DNA from: Bacteriovoracaceae bacterium UBA6153
Lineage (GTDB): Bacteria > Bdellovibrionota > Bacteriovoracia > Bacteriovoracales > Bacteriovoracaceae
DNA: 64,000 nt
NCBI GenBank assembly: GCA_002428265.1
Contig: DIUR01000003.1
Coordinates: 1 to 64,000, forward strand
Direction of reading: 5' to 3'
Shown: positions 19,040 to 27,721 of the stretch, one piece after another
Position numbering within the stretch: position 1 is the first letter of the stretch
Layout: every line of letters starts with the position of its first letter
Program-made: the position numbers and the translations under genes
The notes under the pieces: generated by a model
Told to the model about the DNA's origin: nothing
What the model saw: the letters and a program-made list of their open reading frames with translations, nothing else
The model's database searches: none

Positions 19040-19568
19040 GGATTTCTTTCCTTGGTCTTGAAATAACTGCGGCACCAACAAGGGCACCAAGCAGAAGAAC
19101 CGATGAAATTTCAAAAGCTAAAATGTGATCTGTAGCGAGAATTGTTCCAAGTCTTTCTACAGTTGGCTCATTAGTTAAATTTGCCACTGCAGGATTTCCG
19201 CTCATTGCCGACATTGTGATCTTTACTAAAATAAGTGCTGAAACAATGGCCGTAAAACCAGCTGTAAAATAAGTCTTCTTATTTCCCATTGCCGGAATTT
19301 TTTCAAGACCGTATCTGTTTACTTTATTTCCTGTACCACCAGTAAGCATGATCGCAAAAAGCATCAGAATGATAACTCCACCTGCATACACAACAAGCTG
19401 TGTAGCTGCAAGAAAGTCAGCACCTAAACATGCGTACAATCCTGCGATTCCGAAGAACGAAGCAAGAAGGTAGATACATGCATGCATCAGGTTTTTTGTG
19501 TAAACAACCATTAGTGCACCTGCGACGGTAAGCACTGCTGATAATAAAAATAGTGTATTTGAAAACAC
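19032..19568 (-). CDS. nuoJ: NADH-quinone oxidoreductase subunit J (set A)
   Basis: A 178-residue membrane subunit. The TM3 motif AATQLVVYAGGVIILMLFAIM is a canonical NuoJ/ND6 signature, closer to the usual form than the set B copy. The start is a GTG at 19568 with AGGGAG about 8 bases upstream. It follows nuoH by about 20 bases and overlaps nuoK by 8. Confidence 0.94.
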   Translation of the reverse strand: MFSNTLFLLSAVLTVAGALMVVYTKNLMHACIYLLASFFGIAGLYACLGADFLAATQLVVYAGGVIILMLFAIMLTGGTGNKVNRYGLEKIPAMGNKKTYFTAGFTAIVSALILVKITMSAMSGNPAVANLTNEPTVERLGTILATDHILAFEISSVLLLGALVGAAVISRPRKEIHD

Positions 19569-19589
19569 AGTATTCTCCCTATGCTCTAA

Positions 19590-20789
19590 TTAATGTCCGC
19601 CGTGGCCAGAAGCCGCTGCAGAAAAGATTAGAGTAAAAATTGATTTTCCATTAAATGCGTACATCCAAACTGCACATCCAATTAAATTGAATAGAGCGAT
19701 TGGAGTTAAATATTTCCAACAAAGAGTCATTAACTGATCTACTCTTAAACGAGGTAGAGTCCAACGAACCCAGATAACAACGTAGTAAAGAACAAGTGTT
19801 TTAGAAACGAAAGCACCTAGCTCTAGAAGCTGGCCAATGTTCTGAGAAAGCATTGAATCAAGTCCAAGTTTTTCAACAAGCATTGCTCCAGATCCAAGAT
19901 CGAAAGGAACTTTGTATCCACCAAGAAATAGTGCAACGGCCACACCACATACAACGAAGATTTCGATGTATTCAGCAAGTGCGAATAAACCGAATTTCAT
20001 ACCAGAGTATTCTGTATGGTAACCAGAAACTAGTTCTGATTCAGCTTCAGGTAAATCGAATGGTGCGCGGTTTGTTTCAGCAAGACCTGCGATGAAATAA
20101 ACGAAAAATGCCATGAAAGCAAACGGGTTGTGGAAAAGGAACCACTCGTGCGGTAGTCCACCTTGAGCACCAACCAGAGTTTTCATCGATAATCCACCCG
20201 CTAAAAGTACGATTGCAATAATCGAAATTGTAGCTGGAATTTCGTAAGAGATAATTTGAGATGCCCCTCTCATACCACCAAGCATTGACCATTTTGAGTT
20301 TGAAGCATATCCACCAAGGAAAACTCCAACACCAACTAGAGAGGCCATACCAACAAGGTAAAAAATCCCAACGTTAAGATCGGCAAGGATAAATCCACTT
20401 GAATAAGGCACAACTGCAAGAGTTGCAAAAACACCAACCATACAAAGCACTGGTGCTAAATTGAATGTAAACTTATCAGCGTTTGTTGTAATGATGTCTT
20501 CTTTCATGATCATCTTTACACCGTCAGCTAAAAACTGAAGTAATCCGAATGGACCAACGCGGTTTGGACCCATACGCGCTTGAAGATCGGCAGAAATTTT
20601 TCTTTCAGCATACGTTCCAAGACCACCGATTGTTGCCATTGCACCAACGATGATTAATGCGATAACTGCAAAGATAACGAAGGCCATAAGCGAAGTAGCA
20701 TCGAAGCCAAGTGCTTTAGAAAGCCATGCGTGTACGTGAATAAATTCGTTTGATTGTGAAAAATATGAAACGACAGTTGAGTTGTTCAT
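19590..20789 (-). CDS. nuoH: NADH-quinone oxidoreductase subunit H (set A)
   Basis: A 399-residue quinone-channel subunit. Motifs are ARMGPNRVGPFGLLQFLADG, the acidic quinone loop NRAPFDLPEAESELVSGYHT, EYSGMKFGLFALAEY and the C-terminal WVRWTLPRLRVDQLM. The N-terminal region is about 35 residues longer than in set B, and the protein ends with a short His/Gly tail (GHGGH). It begins two bases after nuoA, so the nuoA-nuoH junction that normally holds nuoB-nuoC-nuoD-nuoE-nuoF-nuoG contains nothing. Confidence 0.95.
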   Translation of the reverse strand: MNNSTVVSYFSQSNEFIHVHAWLSKALGFDATSLMAFVIFAVIALIIVGAMATIGGLGTYAERKISADLQARMGPNRVGPFGLLQFLADGVKMIMKEDIITTNADKFTFNLAPVLCMVGVFATLAVVPYSSGFILADLNVGIFYLVGMASLVGVGVFLGGYASNSKWSMLGGMRGASQIISYEIPATISIIAIVLLAGGLSMKTLVGAQGGLPHEWFLFHNPFAFMAFFVYFIAGLAETNRAPFDLPEAESELVSGYHTEYSGMKFGLFALAEYIEIFVVCGVAVALFLGGYKVPFDLGSGAMLVEKLGLDSMLSQNIGQLLELGAFVSKTLVLYYVVIWVRWTLPRLRVDQLMTLCWKYLTPIALFNLIGCAVWMYAFNGKSIFTLIFSAAASGHGGH

Positions 20790-20791
20790 CC

Positions 20792-21226
20792 CTAATCCTT
20801 TTTGCCGTAAGTAGGTGTAGTTGAAGTTGATTGCGTATAACTTTTAACCCAATCAAGATCGCCTTTTTTCCAGCAGTATACAATTCCAGCCAAAAGAACA
20901 GATACGAATGTCAGAATAGACATAAGTAGTGTTCCACCAAGACCGATTTCATTAAACTTTTTAAAGACTGCTGCCACTGGAAACATCAATGCACTTTCAA
21001 CATCAAAAATGATGAAGATAAGAGCAATAACATAGAAACGAATATTGAAATTCGTCCAAGCAGTACCTACAGGCTCTTCACCACACTCATATGCAGTTTC
21101 TTTAAGCTTGTTAGGATTATGAGGGCGAATTAAACTCCCCAAAAATAGTGAACCACCTGCCACAAGTAGCGCGAGCGCAATCAAAATTACGACCGGCATG
21201 TAGACGTCTAGATGTAATGTCGACAT
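20792..21226 (-). CDS. nuoA: NADH-quinone oxidoreductase subunit A (set A)
   Basis: A 144-residue, three-helix subunit and first gene of the nuo transcription unit. The TM1-TM2 loop has the canonical YECGEEPVG with cysteine 48, unlike set B. RFYVIALIFIIFDVESALMFP is the TM2 signature. The C-terminus carries an extra Ser/Thr-rich tail (about 20 residues). A GGAGA site precedes the ATG at 21226, and the upstream intergenic region is shared with divergent mfd. Confidence 0.94.
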   Translation of the reverse strand: MSTLHLDVYMPVVILIALALLVAGGSLFLGSLIRPHNPNKLKETAYECGEEPVGTAWTNFNIRFYVIALIFIIFDVESALMFPVAAVFKKFNEIGLGGTLLMSILTFVSVLLAGIVYCWKKGDLDWVKSYTQSTSTTPTYGKKD

Positions 21227-21324
21227 CTTAATCTCCGAGATAAAAAATCCAATTTTTTAGTTTCCTTAGATTACACGAAAATATAATATCTTGGAAATAG
21301 TTTATTAGCTGAAATGATTGTTAT
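21227..21324. promoter_or_regulatory. Divergent promoter region between nuo operon and mfd
   Basis: This 98-base AT-rich gap is the only place where the 18-kb minus-strand nuo unit and plus-strand mfd can start. On the plus strand a perfect TATAAT lies at 21282-21287 with no convincing -35 box at 17 bases. On the minus strand TATTAT/TATATT overlaps the same stretch. Exact start points cannot be assigned by eye. Confidence 0.45.
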
Positions 21325-24300
21325 ATGAGTCACTTTAATTCCCTGCTTCAAAAAATTTTAGATTGGGATGAACACAGTTCATCTCCGTTAAATTTATACG
21401 GTGCAACCACCGAGCAGTGGTCATTCATTTTTAATTCTTTTTTACGAGAAAATACGAAATTATTTTTAAACAAATCTCAGGTGATCATCACAACAAATAA
21501 CGATGAGGCCGAAGATTTTTACAACTCACTGCAGTTAAACGAAGAAAACAAAGACATTGAATTGCTGTTTTATCCTGGACTTGAAGCGTCGCTATATTCC
21601 GGAGTCATTTCATCCGAAAAAAGCTTTTACGATAGATTTGAAGTTTTAAGCAAACTCAATCGACGTGGTGATTCAACAACAAAATTTATTCTCATCACAA
21701 GCTTTGAGGCCATATCGCTTCGAACTCCACCGCGATCTTTTTTCAAAGAATTCAGTTTCAATATTCAAACAGAAGACATCATTGCACCGCTAGAGCTCGC
21801 AAAAAAATTAGTTGAGATGGGATATTCCTCTGCAACATCTGTTGAAGAGCCAGGAACTTTTATTCAAAAAGGTCAGATCTTCGATATTTTTCCTGTTGGA
21901 TCAGATCCTGTTCGACTTTCATACTTCGACGATTTAATAGAAACTATTTACCCGATAGATCTTGATACACAAAAAACTGTTCGTGAAAAACCCCTGACTA
22001 GTGTTTGTATTACACCTGCAGCTGGAATTTTAGCTCATCACGATTTCTCAGTAATATTGAGAGAGAATCTTCCTCAACCAGGTCCAGCGTTTAAAAATAA
22101 ATTCGAATTTCGAAAAGCACTTTTTAACAGACTAAGTGATGGACTTTTATTTGAAAACTATCCGGTTTACCTACCGCTATTTTTTAAAGAACCAGAGAGT
22201 CTTACTGACTATTTTGATGTGAACTCAACAAGAGTGACAGTCTTAAATGCCAATGAAGTTGAAAGGGCCTATCTAGAACTTGCTGAAGGTCTTCGTTTTG
22301 AATATGAGCAGGCCGAAGAAAATATCAACAGCGAAAACATTCTTCCAGCTTACAATAAAATTTACGACTTCAATTTCATCAGCGATATGAGAGATAAAAA
22401 AATGGTGCTGGTTGACCAGATCAATCTCAACATGATTTTTGGAGATATCGCTAACTCAGTTGATCTTCGCCTGATTAAAACTAAAACTTTTTTGAATGAA
22501 AATATTAATCCAACTCTGCCTAAGCCAGAATATATAACGGCGGCACTTGATTTCATTAAAAAACATTTTCTCTTTAAGGGAATAATTTATTTTTCTTCTT
22601 ATAGTGAGTCTTCCAGAAAAGAAATTCAGCATCTGATTGATCTTCAAGATTTCCCAAGTGATCTTCGCACAAGAATTAAATTCTTACCATTTAGGGTCAG
22701 CGAAGGATTTTACTACGAGGCTGAAAAATTTCTTATCATCAGTGATGGTGACTTATTCGCAGTAAAAAAGAATAAACCTCAAAAATATAAGAAAGTTGAC
22801 CTGGATCTATTTGCTGAGCAGCTCGCCACACTTAAATCGGGTGATTATGTTATTCACAGTGAATATGGAGTAGGTGAGTATCTTGGACTTGAAGCCCTTG
22901 ATATCGGGGGAGATAAAAGTGATTTCCTCGTTTTAAAATATGCTGATAACGACAAGATTTACGTACCTGTTTATAAGTTAAATCTTATTCAAAAACACGC
23001 TGATGCAACAGCTGGTCTTAAGTCCGACAGTCTTCGCACTAATAAGTTTATTTTACTCAAGGCCCGCGCCAAAAATTCAGCAAAGGTTTTGGCATTCGAT
23101 CTATTAAAACTTCAGGCCGAAAGACAATCATCAGTGGCCTATGCTTTTTCTGCTCCTGATCATCTCTACAAAGAATTTGAATTAGCGTTCCCATTTGAAG
23201 AAACTCCCGATCAGGCCCGCGCGATTGAAGAAGTTTTAGAATGTATGCAAAAGCCAACTCCAATGGATTTTCTTGTCTGTGGTGATGTTGGTTTTGGAAA
23301 AACAGAAGTTGCTATGAGAGCTGCCTTTAAAGCAGTCGAAGATAAAAAGCAGGTTGCAGTCTTAGTTCCAACAACTATTCTCGCTCTTCAACATTACAAT
23401 TCATTCACTAAAAGATTTAAAGAATTTCCGGTAAGAATTGAGTTTATCTCAAGGTTTAAATCGGCGAAAGAAACAAAAGAAATTTTAGAAAAAGTTGAAA
23501 AGGGCCAGGTCGATATTCTTATTGGGACTCACAAACTTTTATCAGATAAATTAAAATTTAGTGATCTTGGCTTAGTTATTGTCGATGAAGAGCAGCGCTT
23601 TGGTGTAGGCCATAAAGAAAAATTGAAATTGATGAAAGCATCTGTCGATTTTCTCACATTAACGGCGACTCCTATTCCGCGTACACTTCAGATGGCCTTC
23701 CTTGGTCTTCGCGACTTATGCTTAATCAAAACGGCTCCACCAAGAAGACAATCAATTAAGTCTTACGTCATTAAAGAAGATGAATTAACAATTCAAACAG
23801 CTATTCAAAAAGAGCTTCAACGTGGTGGACAGGTCTTTCTTGTTCACAACAAAGTTCATGATATGGAACAGTATGCTGCTTCAATTAAAGAATTAGTTCC
23901 GGAAGCTAAAATTACTTTTGCTCACGGGCAAATGGGTGAGCGTGAACTTGAAGATAGAATTAACTCTTTTTACAATGGTAACTATCAGGTTCTCATTGCT
24001 ACAACTATTATTGAATCAGGAATTGATATTCCAAATGCAAACACCATGATTATTGACCGAGCTGATACCTATGGGCTCGCTCAGCTTCATCAGCTTCGCG
24101 GACGCATCGGACGCTCTGATAAAAAAGCCTATGCTTATTTTGTTGTTCCAAGAATGCGCGAGATTTCTACCATTGCTCAAAAAAGGCTTCACGCACTTCA
24201 GACTTATGCTGATATGGGTGCTGGATTTAATATCGCTTCCGTGGATTTAGAAATCAGAGGAGCAGGGGATATTTTAGGGGCCACTCAATCTGGCCACGTT

Positions 24301-24837
24301 GAAGCCGTTGGTCTCGAGCTTTATATGGAGCTTCTAAAAGATGCGATTAATGAAATTCGCGGAGAAAAGAAGCTTCTTAAAAAGGATATTGAGATTGTTA
24401 CACCATTTCCGGCATTTATTCCTAATCATTATATCAGTGATGCAAGCGAGAGACTTAAGCAGTATAAGCGCCTTTCAAATTGTGAATCACACGGATTATT
24501 AGAAAACATCAGAGATGAGTTCCAGGATGTTTATGGTATTTTTAGTGAAGAGCTCTCAAACCTTTTCACCGTTCTTGAAACCAGAATCTATCTTCAAACA
24601 CTGGGTCTTAAATCTGTTTCAGTCGGGGGCTCTGCCATCACTTTAAGATTTGATAAGCAATTCTTAGAATCCAATACTGAACTTCGCGATAAAGTTGTTA
24701 ACTTTTTTATCTCTAGACCAAAGATCTATCAATTTACTCCGGATTATAGAGTTATCTATAATCAAAAAACCGGCGTAACTCAAAACGATTTACTCAAGTT
24801 CTCTAAGACAATTAGTGAGAATTTAATTCCATCTTAG
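21325..24837 (+). CDS. mfd: Transcription-repair coupling factor Mfd
   Basis: A 1170-residue SF2 translocase that removes RNA polymerase stalled at lesions and recruits UvrA. The order is: UvrB-like N-terminal region, the RNA polymerase-interacting domain beginning near residue 505 (SGDYVIHSEYGVGEYLGLE), helicase motif I GDVGFGKTEVAMRAAF at about 652, motif II DEEQRFG at about 753, LTATPIPRTLQMAF, the TRG/motif VI region QLRGRIGRSD, and a C-terminal TRCF autoinhibitory domain. Length is normal for the family. It is divergent from the nuo operon and ends in an intrinsic terminator. uvrA lies about 3 kb downstream on the same strand. Confidence 0.97.
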   Translation: MSHFNSLLQKILDWDEHSSSPLNLYGATTEQWSFIFNSFLRENTKLFLNKSQVIITTNNDEAEDFYNSLQLNEENKDIELLFYPGLEASLYSGVISSEKSFYDRFEVLSKLNRRGDSTTKFILITSFEAISLRTPPRSFFKEFSFNIQTEDIIAPLELAKKLVEMGYSSATSVEEPGTFIQKGQIFDIFPVGSDPVRLSYFDDLIETIYPIDLDTQKTVREKPLTSVCITPAAGILAHHDFSVILRENLPQPGPAFKNKFEFRKALFNRLSDGLLFENYPVYLPLFFKEPESLTDYFDVNSTRVTVLNANEVERAYLELAEGLRFEYEQAEENINSENILPAYNKIYDFNFISDMRDKKMVLVDQINLNMIFGDIANSVDLRLIKTKTFLNENINPTLPKPEYITAALDFIKKHFLFKGIIYFSSYSESSRKEIQHLIDLQDFPSDLRTRIKFLPFRVSEGFYYEAEKFLIISDGDLFAVKKNKPQKYKKVDLDLFAEQLATLKSGDYVIHSEYGVGEYLGLEALDIGGDKSDFLVLKYADNDKIYVPVYKLNLIQKHADATAGLKSDSLRTNKFILLKARAKNSAKVLAFDLLKLQAERQSSVAYAFSAPDHLYKEFELAFPFEETPDQARAIEEVLECMQKPTPMDFLVCGDVGFGKTEVAMRAAFKAVEDKKQVAVLVPTTILALQHYNSFTKRFKEFPVRIEFISRFKSAKETKEILEKVEKGQVDILIGTHKLLSDKLKFSDLGLVIVDEEQRFGVGHKEKLKLMKASVDFLTLTATPIPRTLQMAFLGLRDLCLIKTAPPRRQSIKSYVIKEDELTIQTAIQKELQRGGQVFLVHNKVHDMEQYAASIKELVPEAKITFAHGQMGERELEDRINSFYNGNYQVLIATTIIESGIDIPNANTMIIDRADTYGLAQLHQLRGRIGRSDKKAYAYFVVPRMREISTIAQKRLHALQTYADMGAGFNIASVDLEIRGAGDILGATQSGHVEAVGLELYMELLKDAINEIRGEKKLLKKDIEIVTPFPAFIPNHYISDASERLKQYKRLSNCESHGLLENIRDEFQDVYGIFSEELSNLFTVLETRIYLQTLGLKSVSVGGSAITLRFDKQFLESNTELRDKVVNFFISRPKIYQFTPDYRVIYNQKTGVTQNDLLKFSKTISENLIPS

Positions 24838-24858
24838 CGAATTAATTCTCCTTTTTTT
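24817..24858 (+). terminator. Intrinsic terminator of mfd
   Basis: GAGAATTTAATT (24817-24828) pairs with AATTAATTCTC (24840-24850), allowing one bulged T, and is followed by CTTTTTTT. The 5' arm lies within the last codons of mfd and the stop codon is in the loop. Confidence 0.65.
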
Positions 24859-24933
24859 AAATTCTGCTATCATTAAAAGAGCACATATTTTTATATAACG
24901 ACTTAAGAATTAACTTTTCTGAGGATAATAGTG

Positions 24934-25785
24934 ATGAAAACATCAAAAATCTTTGCAATTCTTTCCCTGGCAATTTCTGCTAATGCTTTTTCACAAGATA
25001 AAGAGCCTACAGTAAATCCAAGAAACACAAATCCAGAAGCTGTTGTTGCAACAGTTAACGGAGTTGAGATCAAGAAAGCTCAACTTGATCAAGCGTTTGA
25101 ACAAAACCTTATGTACGTTTCTGATAAAATCGTAACAAAAGAGAAAGTTCTTAACGATATTATCAACCGTGAAATCGGGGTGAAGAAAGCTAAAGATGCT
25201 GGTTACCAAAACGATCCAATCGTTAAGTCAAAAATGGAAGATGTTCTCTACCACGCTCAAATCTCTAAAGATCTTGAGAAAAAACTTCAGGCCATTACGG
25301 TAAGCGATAAAGAAGCACAAGAATACTACAGCAGAGCTAAAGAATACCGCACAGCTCATATTCTTTTCAGAGTGAGAGTTGCTCCTGATAAAGCTGAAAC
25401 TGAAGAAGCAATGAAAAAGGCCCTTGAAGTTTACAGACAAGTTGTTGCAAAGCCACAACAATGGCCGGAACTTGCTAACAAGTACTCACAAAGCTCAACT
25501 GCACCAACTGCTGGTGACTTAGGCTACCTTCCAGCAATAAAATATGCTCCAGAATACTTCAAAGCTATCAATGGAAAACCAAACGGTTTCATTACACCTC
25601 CTGTTAGAACACAATTCGGTTACCACGTTGTAAAAGTTATTGGTGTGAGAGAGTGGAAAGAAGTTGATCCAGCTCTTTATAAGAAGATTGTTTACGATCA
25701 AAAGCGTGACAAAATCCTTGAAGAGTACTTTGCTGATGCACGTAAAACTGCAAAAATTACGATTAATAAAGAATGGTTAAAATAG
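24934..25785 (+). CDS. Periplasmic parvulin-type peptidyl-prolyl isomerase
   Basis: A 283-residue exported foldase. The N-terminus is a signal peptide (MKTSKIFAILSLAISANA, with cleavage likely after ANA). A SurA/PrsA-like helical segment follows (EVVATVNGVEIKKAQLDQAF). Then comes one rotamase domain at about residues 125-245 with AHILFRV, SQSSTAPTAGDLGYLP and RTQFGYHVVKVIGVREW, the standard parvulin signature. I chose ATG 24934, 9 bases after GAGG; a GTG at 24931 is an alternative. The next gene is a SurA-like chaperone, so the pair probably serves outer-membrane protein folding. Confidence 0.9.
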   Translation: MKTSKIFAILSLAISANAFSQDKEPTVNPRNTNPEAVVATVNGVEIKKAQLDQAFEQNLMYVSDKIVTKEKVLNDIINREIGVKKAKDAGYQNDPIVKSKMEDVLYHAQISKDLEKKLQAITVSDKEAQEYYSRAKEYRTAHILFRVRVAPDKAETEEAMKKALEVYRQVVAKPQQWPELANKYSQSSTAPTAGDLGYLPAIKYAPEYFKAINGKPNGFITPPVRTQFGYHVVKVIGVREWKEVDPALYKKIVYDQKRDKILEEYFADARKTAKITINKEWLK

Positions 25786-25802
25786 ATCTTTAGTTAGCTG
25801 TT

Positions 25803-25899
25803 GCGACTTGCGTAGAAGAATCATATAACTTACTCTAAATAGCCAATAAAGCTATCAAATTGAGTAGGTTAAAATGAAACTCGCAAGTCGCTTTTTTTT
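25803..25899 (+). promoter_or_regulatory. Nested terminator-like hairpin enclosing the surA start
   Basis: A perfect 10-base inverted repeat, GCGACTTGCG (25803-25812) and CGCAAGTCGC (25882-25891), is followed at once by eight T residues (25892-25899). Inside the loop are two nested stems: AACTTACTC / GAGTAGGTT (25827-25835 and 25862-25870, one G-U pair) and ATAGC / GCTAT (25839-25843 and 25851-25855). The ribosome-binding GAGTAGG and the ATG (25874) lie within the structure, and the 3' arm and T run are codons 4-9 of surA. It looks like an attenuator or a translation switch. Confidence 0.5.
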
Positions 25900-26794
25900 T
25901 GTTGTTGCCCTAATTGCCAGTGTTAATGCTGAAGCAAAACTTCTCGATAAAATTTCTGCTATCGTCGACGACAACATCATCACATTATCTCAAATTACTC
26001 GCACACAAAATAATCTAGCGATCAAAAAGAACGTAGCTCCGATGATCTATGACAAGAGCTCATACACTGTTGAAGAAATGGTGACAATTTCTATCAATAA
26101 GTATCTTATCAGATCTAAACTTTCTGATATCGGTTACACGATTACAGATGATCAAGTTGAAGCTCAAATTAAAACTAACCAGGATAGGCTAGGTGTTGAT
26201 AGAAGAGCACTAATGGGATTCTTAAAGCAACAAGGAACATCTTTTGATGAGTACTTTGAAGCATTAAGAGAAGCTATCGAGTACAGCTACTTTGTAAATA
26301 GAGTTATCAGCCCGATGATTTCAATCTCTGAGCAAGATGTAAAAAACACTTACTATAAAAATAACAAAAATGATTCTCGTATGAACTTCAAATACGCTTT
26401 AATTGATTACGCTGTATCAAAAGATGCTGTCGCTAAACCAGCTAAAGGCCAAATGGAAGAAGTTGTTAAGCAATACCGTATTAACGGAATCCTTCCAGAC
26501 GATTATTCAACAATGACTGTCGCTAACCTTGAAGATATTGTTGAAGAAGGACTTACTAGCGAACTAAAAGGACTTCTAAAAGAAACTGATGAAGGATCTC
26601 TTACATCGCCAATTCTGATTAGTGGACAACACCACGTGTTTTTCCTGGTAAAAAAAGACTTAGCTGAAACTGAAGCTTTTGCTACTCAGAAAGAAAAAAT
26701 CAGAGACACGCTTTTTGAAGCAGCAGTTAAATCTGAAACTGTTATCTGGTTTGAAAGAGAAAAGAATAAGCACTACATTAAAATCTCTCTCTAA
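25874..26794 (+). CDS. surA: SurA-like periplasmic chaperone
   Basis: A 306-residue exported protein. A signal peptide (MKLASRFFFVVALIASVNA) is followed by LLDKISAIVDDNIITLSQI, the hallmark of the SurA N-terminal chaperone domain. A C-terminal region (about 215-300) has partial parvulin character (LPDDYSTMTVANLEDIVEEG, SLTSPILISGQHHVFFLVKK). The usual active-site GGDLGW-type motif is not evident, so isomerase activity is doubtful and chaperone activity more likely. It is shorter than two-parvulin SurA of enterobacteria. The order surA then pdxA-like matches the surA-pdxA pairing seen in other Proteobacteria. Its start lies in a large hairpin (25803-25899). Confidence 0.82.
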   Translation: MKLASRFFFVVALIASVNAEAKLLDKISAIVDDNIITLSQITRTQNNLAIKKNVAPMIYDKSSYTVEEMVTISINKYLIRSKLSDIGYTITDDQVEAQIKTNQDRLGVDRRALMGFLKQQGTSFDEYFEALREAIEYSYFVNRVISPMISISEQDVKNTYYKNNKNDSRMNFKYALIDYAVSKDAVAKPAKGQMEEVVKQYRINGILPDDYSTMTVANLEDIVEEGLTSELKGLLKETDEGSLTSPILISGQHHVFFLVKKDLAETEAFATQKEKIRDTLFEAAVKSETVIWFEREKNKHYIKISL

Positions 26795-26806
26795 TGGAAA
26801 CTAGAA

Positions 26807-27721
26807 ATGATTTACGTAACTCAAGGCCATGAAAAAGGTATTGGTTTAGAAATCTTTCTAAAGTCCTATCTCTTACTCTCTAAACTCGAAAAAGCTCAGG
26901 TCACTTTGATTGCAAACCAAAATGACCTGAAAACAAATCTTACTGATTTAAAACTTTCACAAGCTAATTTTAAAGATTTAAAAGTCATTCATCCTGATGC
27001 TGATAAAAAACTACCTTCTTCAACTACAACACTCCTGAAGGCCCTGGAAATTATCACTCCTGAAGATATTTTAGTAACTCTTCCAACTTCAAAAGATCAG
27101 CTGATTTATAACAATAAAAACATGGCCGGTTACACTGAGTTTTTTAGAAGTTATTACACTAATGTAAATGTTTCGATGACTTTTAAAGGTGTATCACAAA
27201 ATGTTCTTTTAATTACAGACCATGTGGCCCTCAAAGATGTGACAAAAACTATTACTAAAAAGTTAATTGTTGATAAGACGTCTACGACTTTAGAGTTTTA
27301 TAAAAAGTACTTTTCCACAATTGAGGAAGTTGTCTTTTCAGGAATCAATCCTCATGTTGGTGAAAATGGAATCTTAGGTAATGAAGATATTATTATCAAT
27401 GACGCCATTGACGAGTTAAAAACAAACCACATCTTAAAGTTTAGCGGACCTTTTTCGGGTGATACACTTCATATGCATTTGAATCCCTCAGTTAATCAGT
27501 TGTTCGTTTATATGTTTCACGATCAAGGCCTGGCACAATTTAAAGCACACCATGGACTCATTGGGCTTAACGTTTCTATGGGACTTCCATTTTTACGTCT
27601 AAGCGTTGATCACGGCACGGCATTCGAATTGTATGGTAAAAATAAGGCCATAACTTCTGGAATGATTTTTTTATTTAAACAAGTTTTTGAGGTCACTAAA
27701 TATGTCGATAAACGAAATTAA
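26807..27721 (+). CDS. pdxA: PdxA-family dehydrogenase (4-hydroxythreonine-4-phosphate dehydrogenase-like)
   Basis: A 304-residue protein of the PdxA family, which oxidises 4-phosphohydroxy-L-threonine in pyridoxal phosphate synthesis using NAD and a divalent metal. The three metal-ligand histidines of the family can be placed: H139 (ITDHVAL), H183 (SGINPHVGENG) and H238 (YMFHDQGLAQFK). The C-terminal SVDHGTAFELYGKNKA is also characteristic. The N-terminal nucleotide motif, normally GDPxGIGPE, reads GHEKGIGLE, and the protein is about 25 residues short, so it is a divergent member. It starts 12 bases after surA and overlaps uvrA by 20 bases. Confidence 0.8.
   Translation: MIYVTQGHEKGIGLEIFLKSYLLLSKLEKAQVTLIANQNDLKTNLTDLKLSQANFKDLKVIHPDADKKLPSSTTTLLKALEIITPEDILVTLPTSKDQLIYNNKNMAGYTEFFRSYYTNVNVSMTFKGVSQNVLLITDHVALKDVTKTITKKLIVDKTSTTLEFYKKYFSTIEEVVFSGINPHVGENGILGNEDIIINDAIDELKTNHILKFSGPFSGDTLHMHLNPSVNQLFVYMFHDQGLAQFKAHHGLIGLNVSMGLPFLRLSVDHGTAFELYGKNKAITSGMIFLFKQVFEVTKYVDKRN

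Noticed and set aside
6362..21226. Mrp-type Na+/H+ antiporter or membrane-bound hydrogenase modules instead of complex I
   Set aside because: NuoA, NuoH with the acidic quinone loop, NuoJ and NuoK are all present in both sets, and each antiporter-like subunit has the L, M or N diagnostic residues. This is the complex I set, not mrp.
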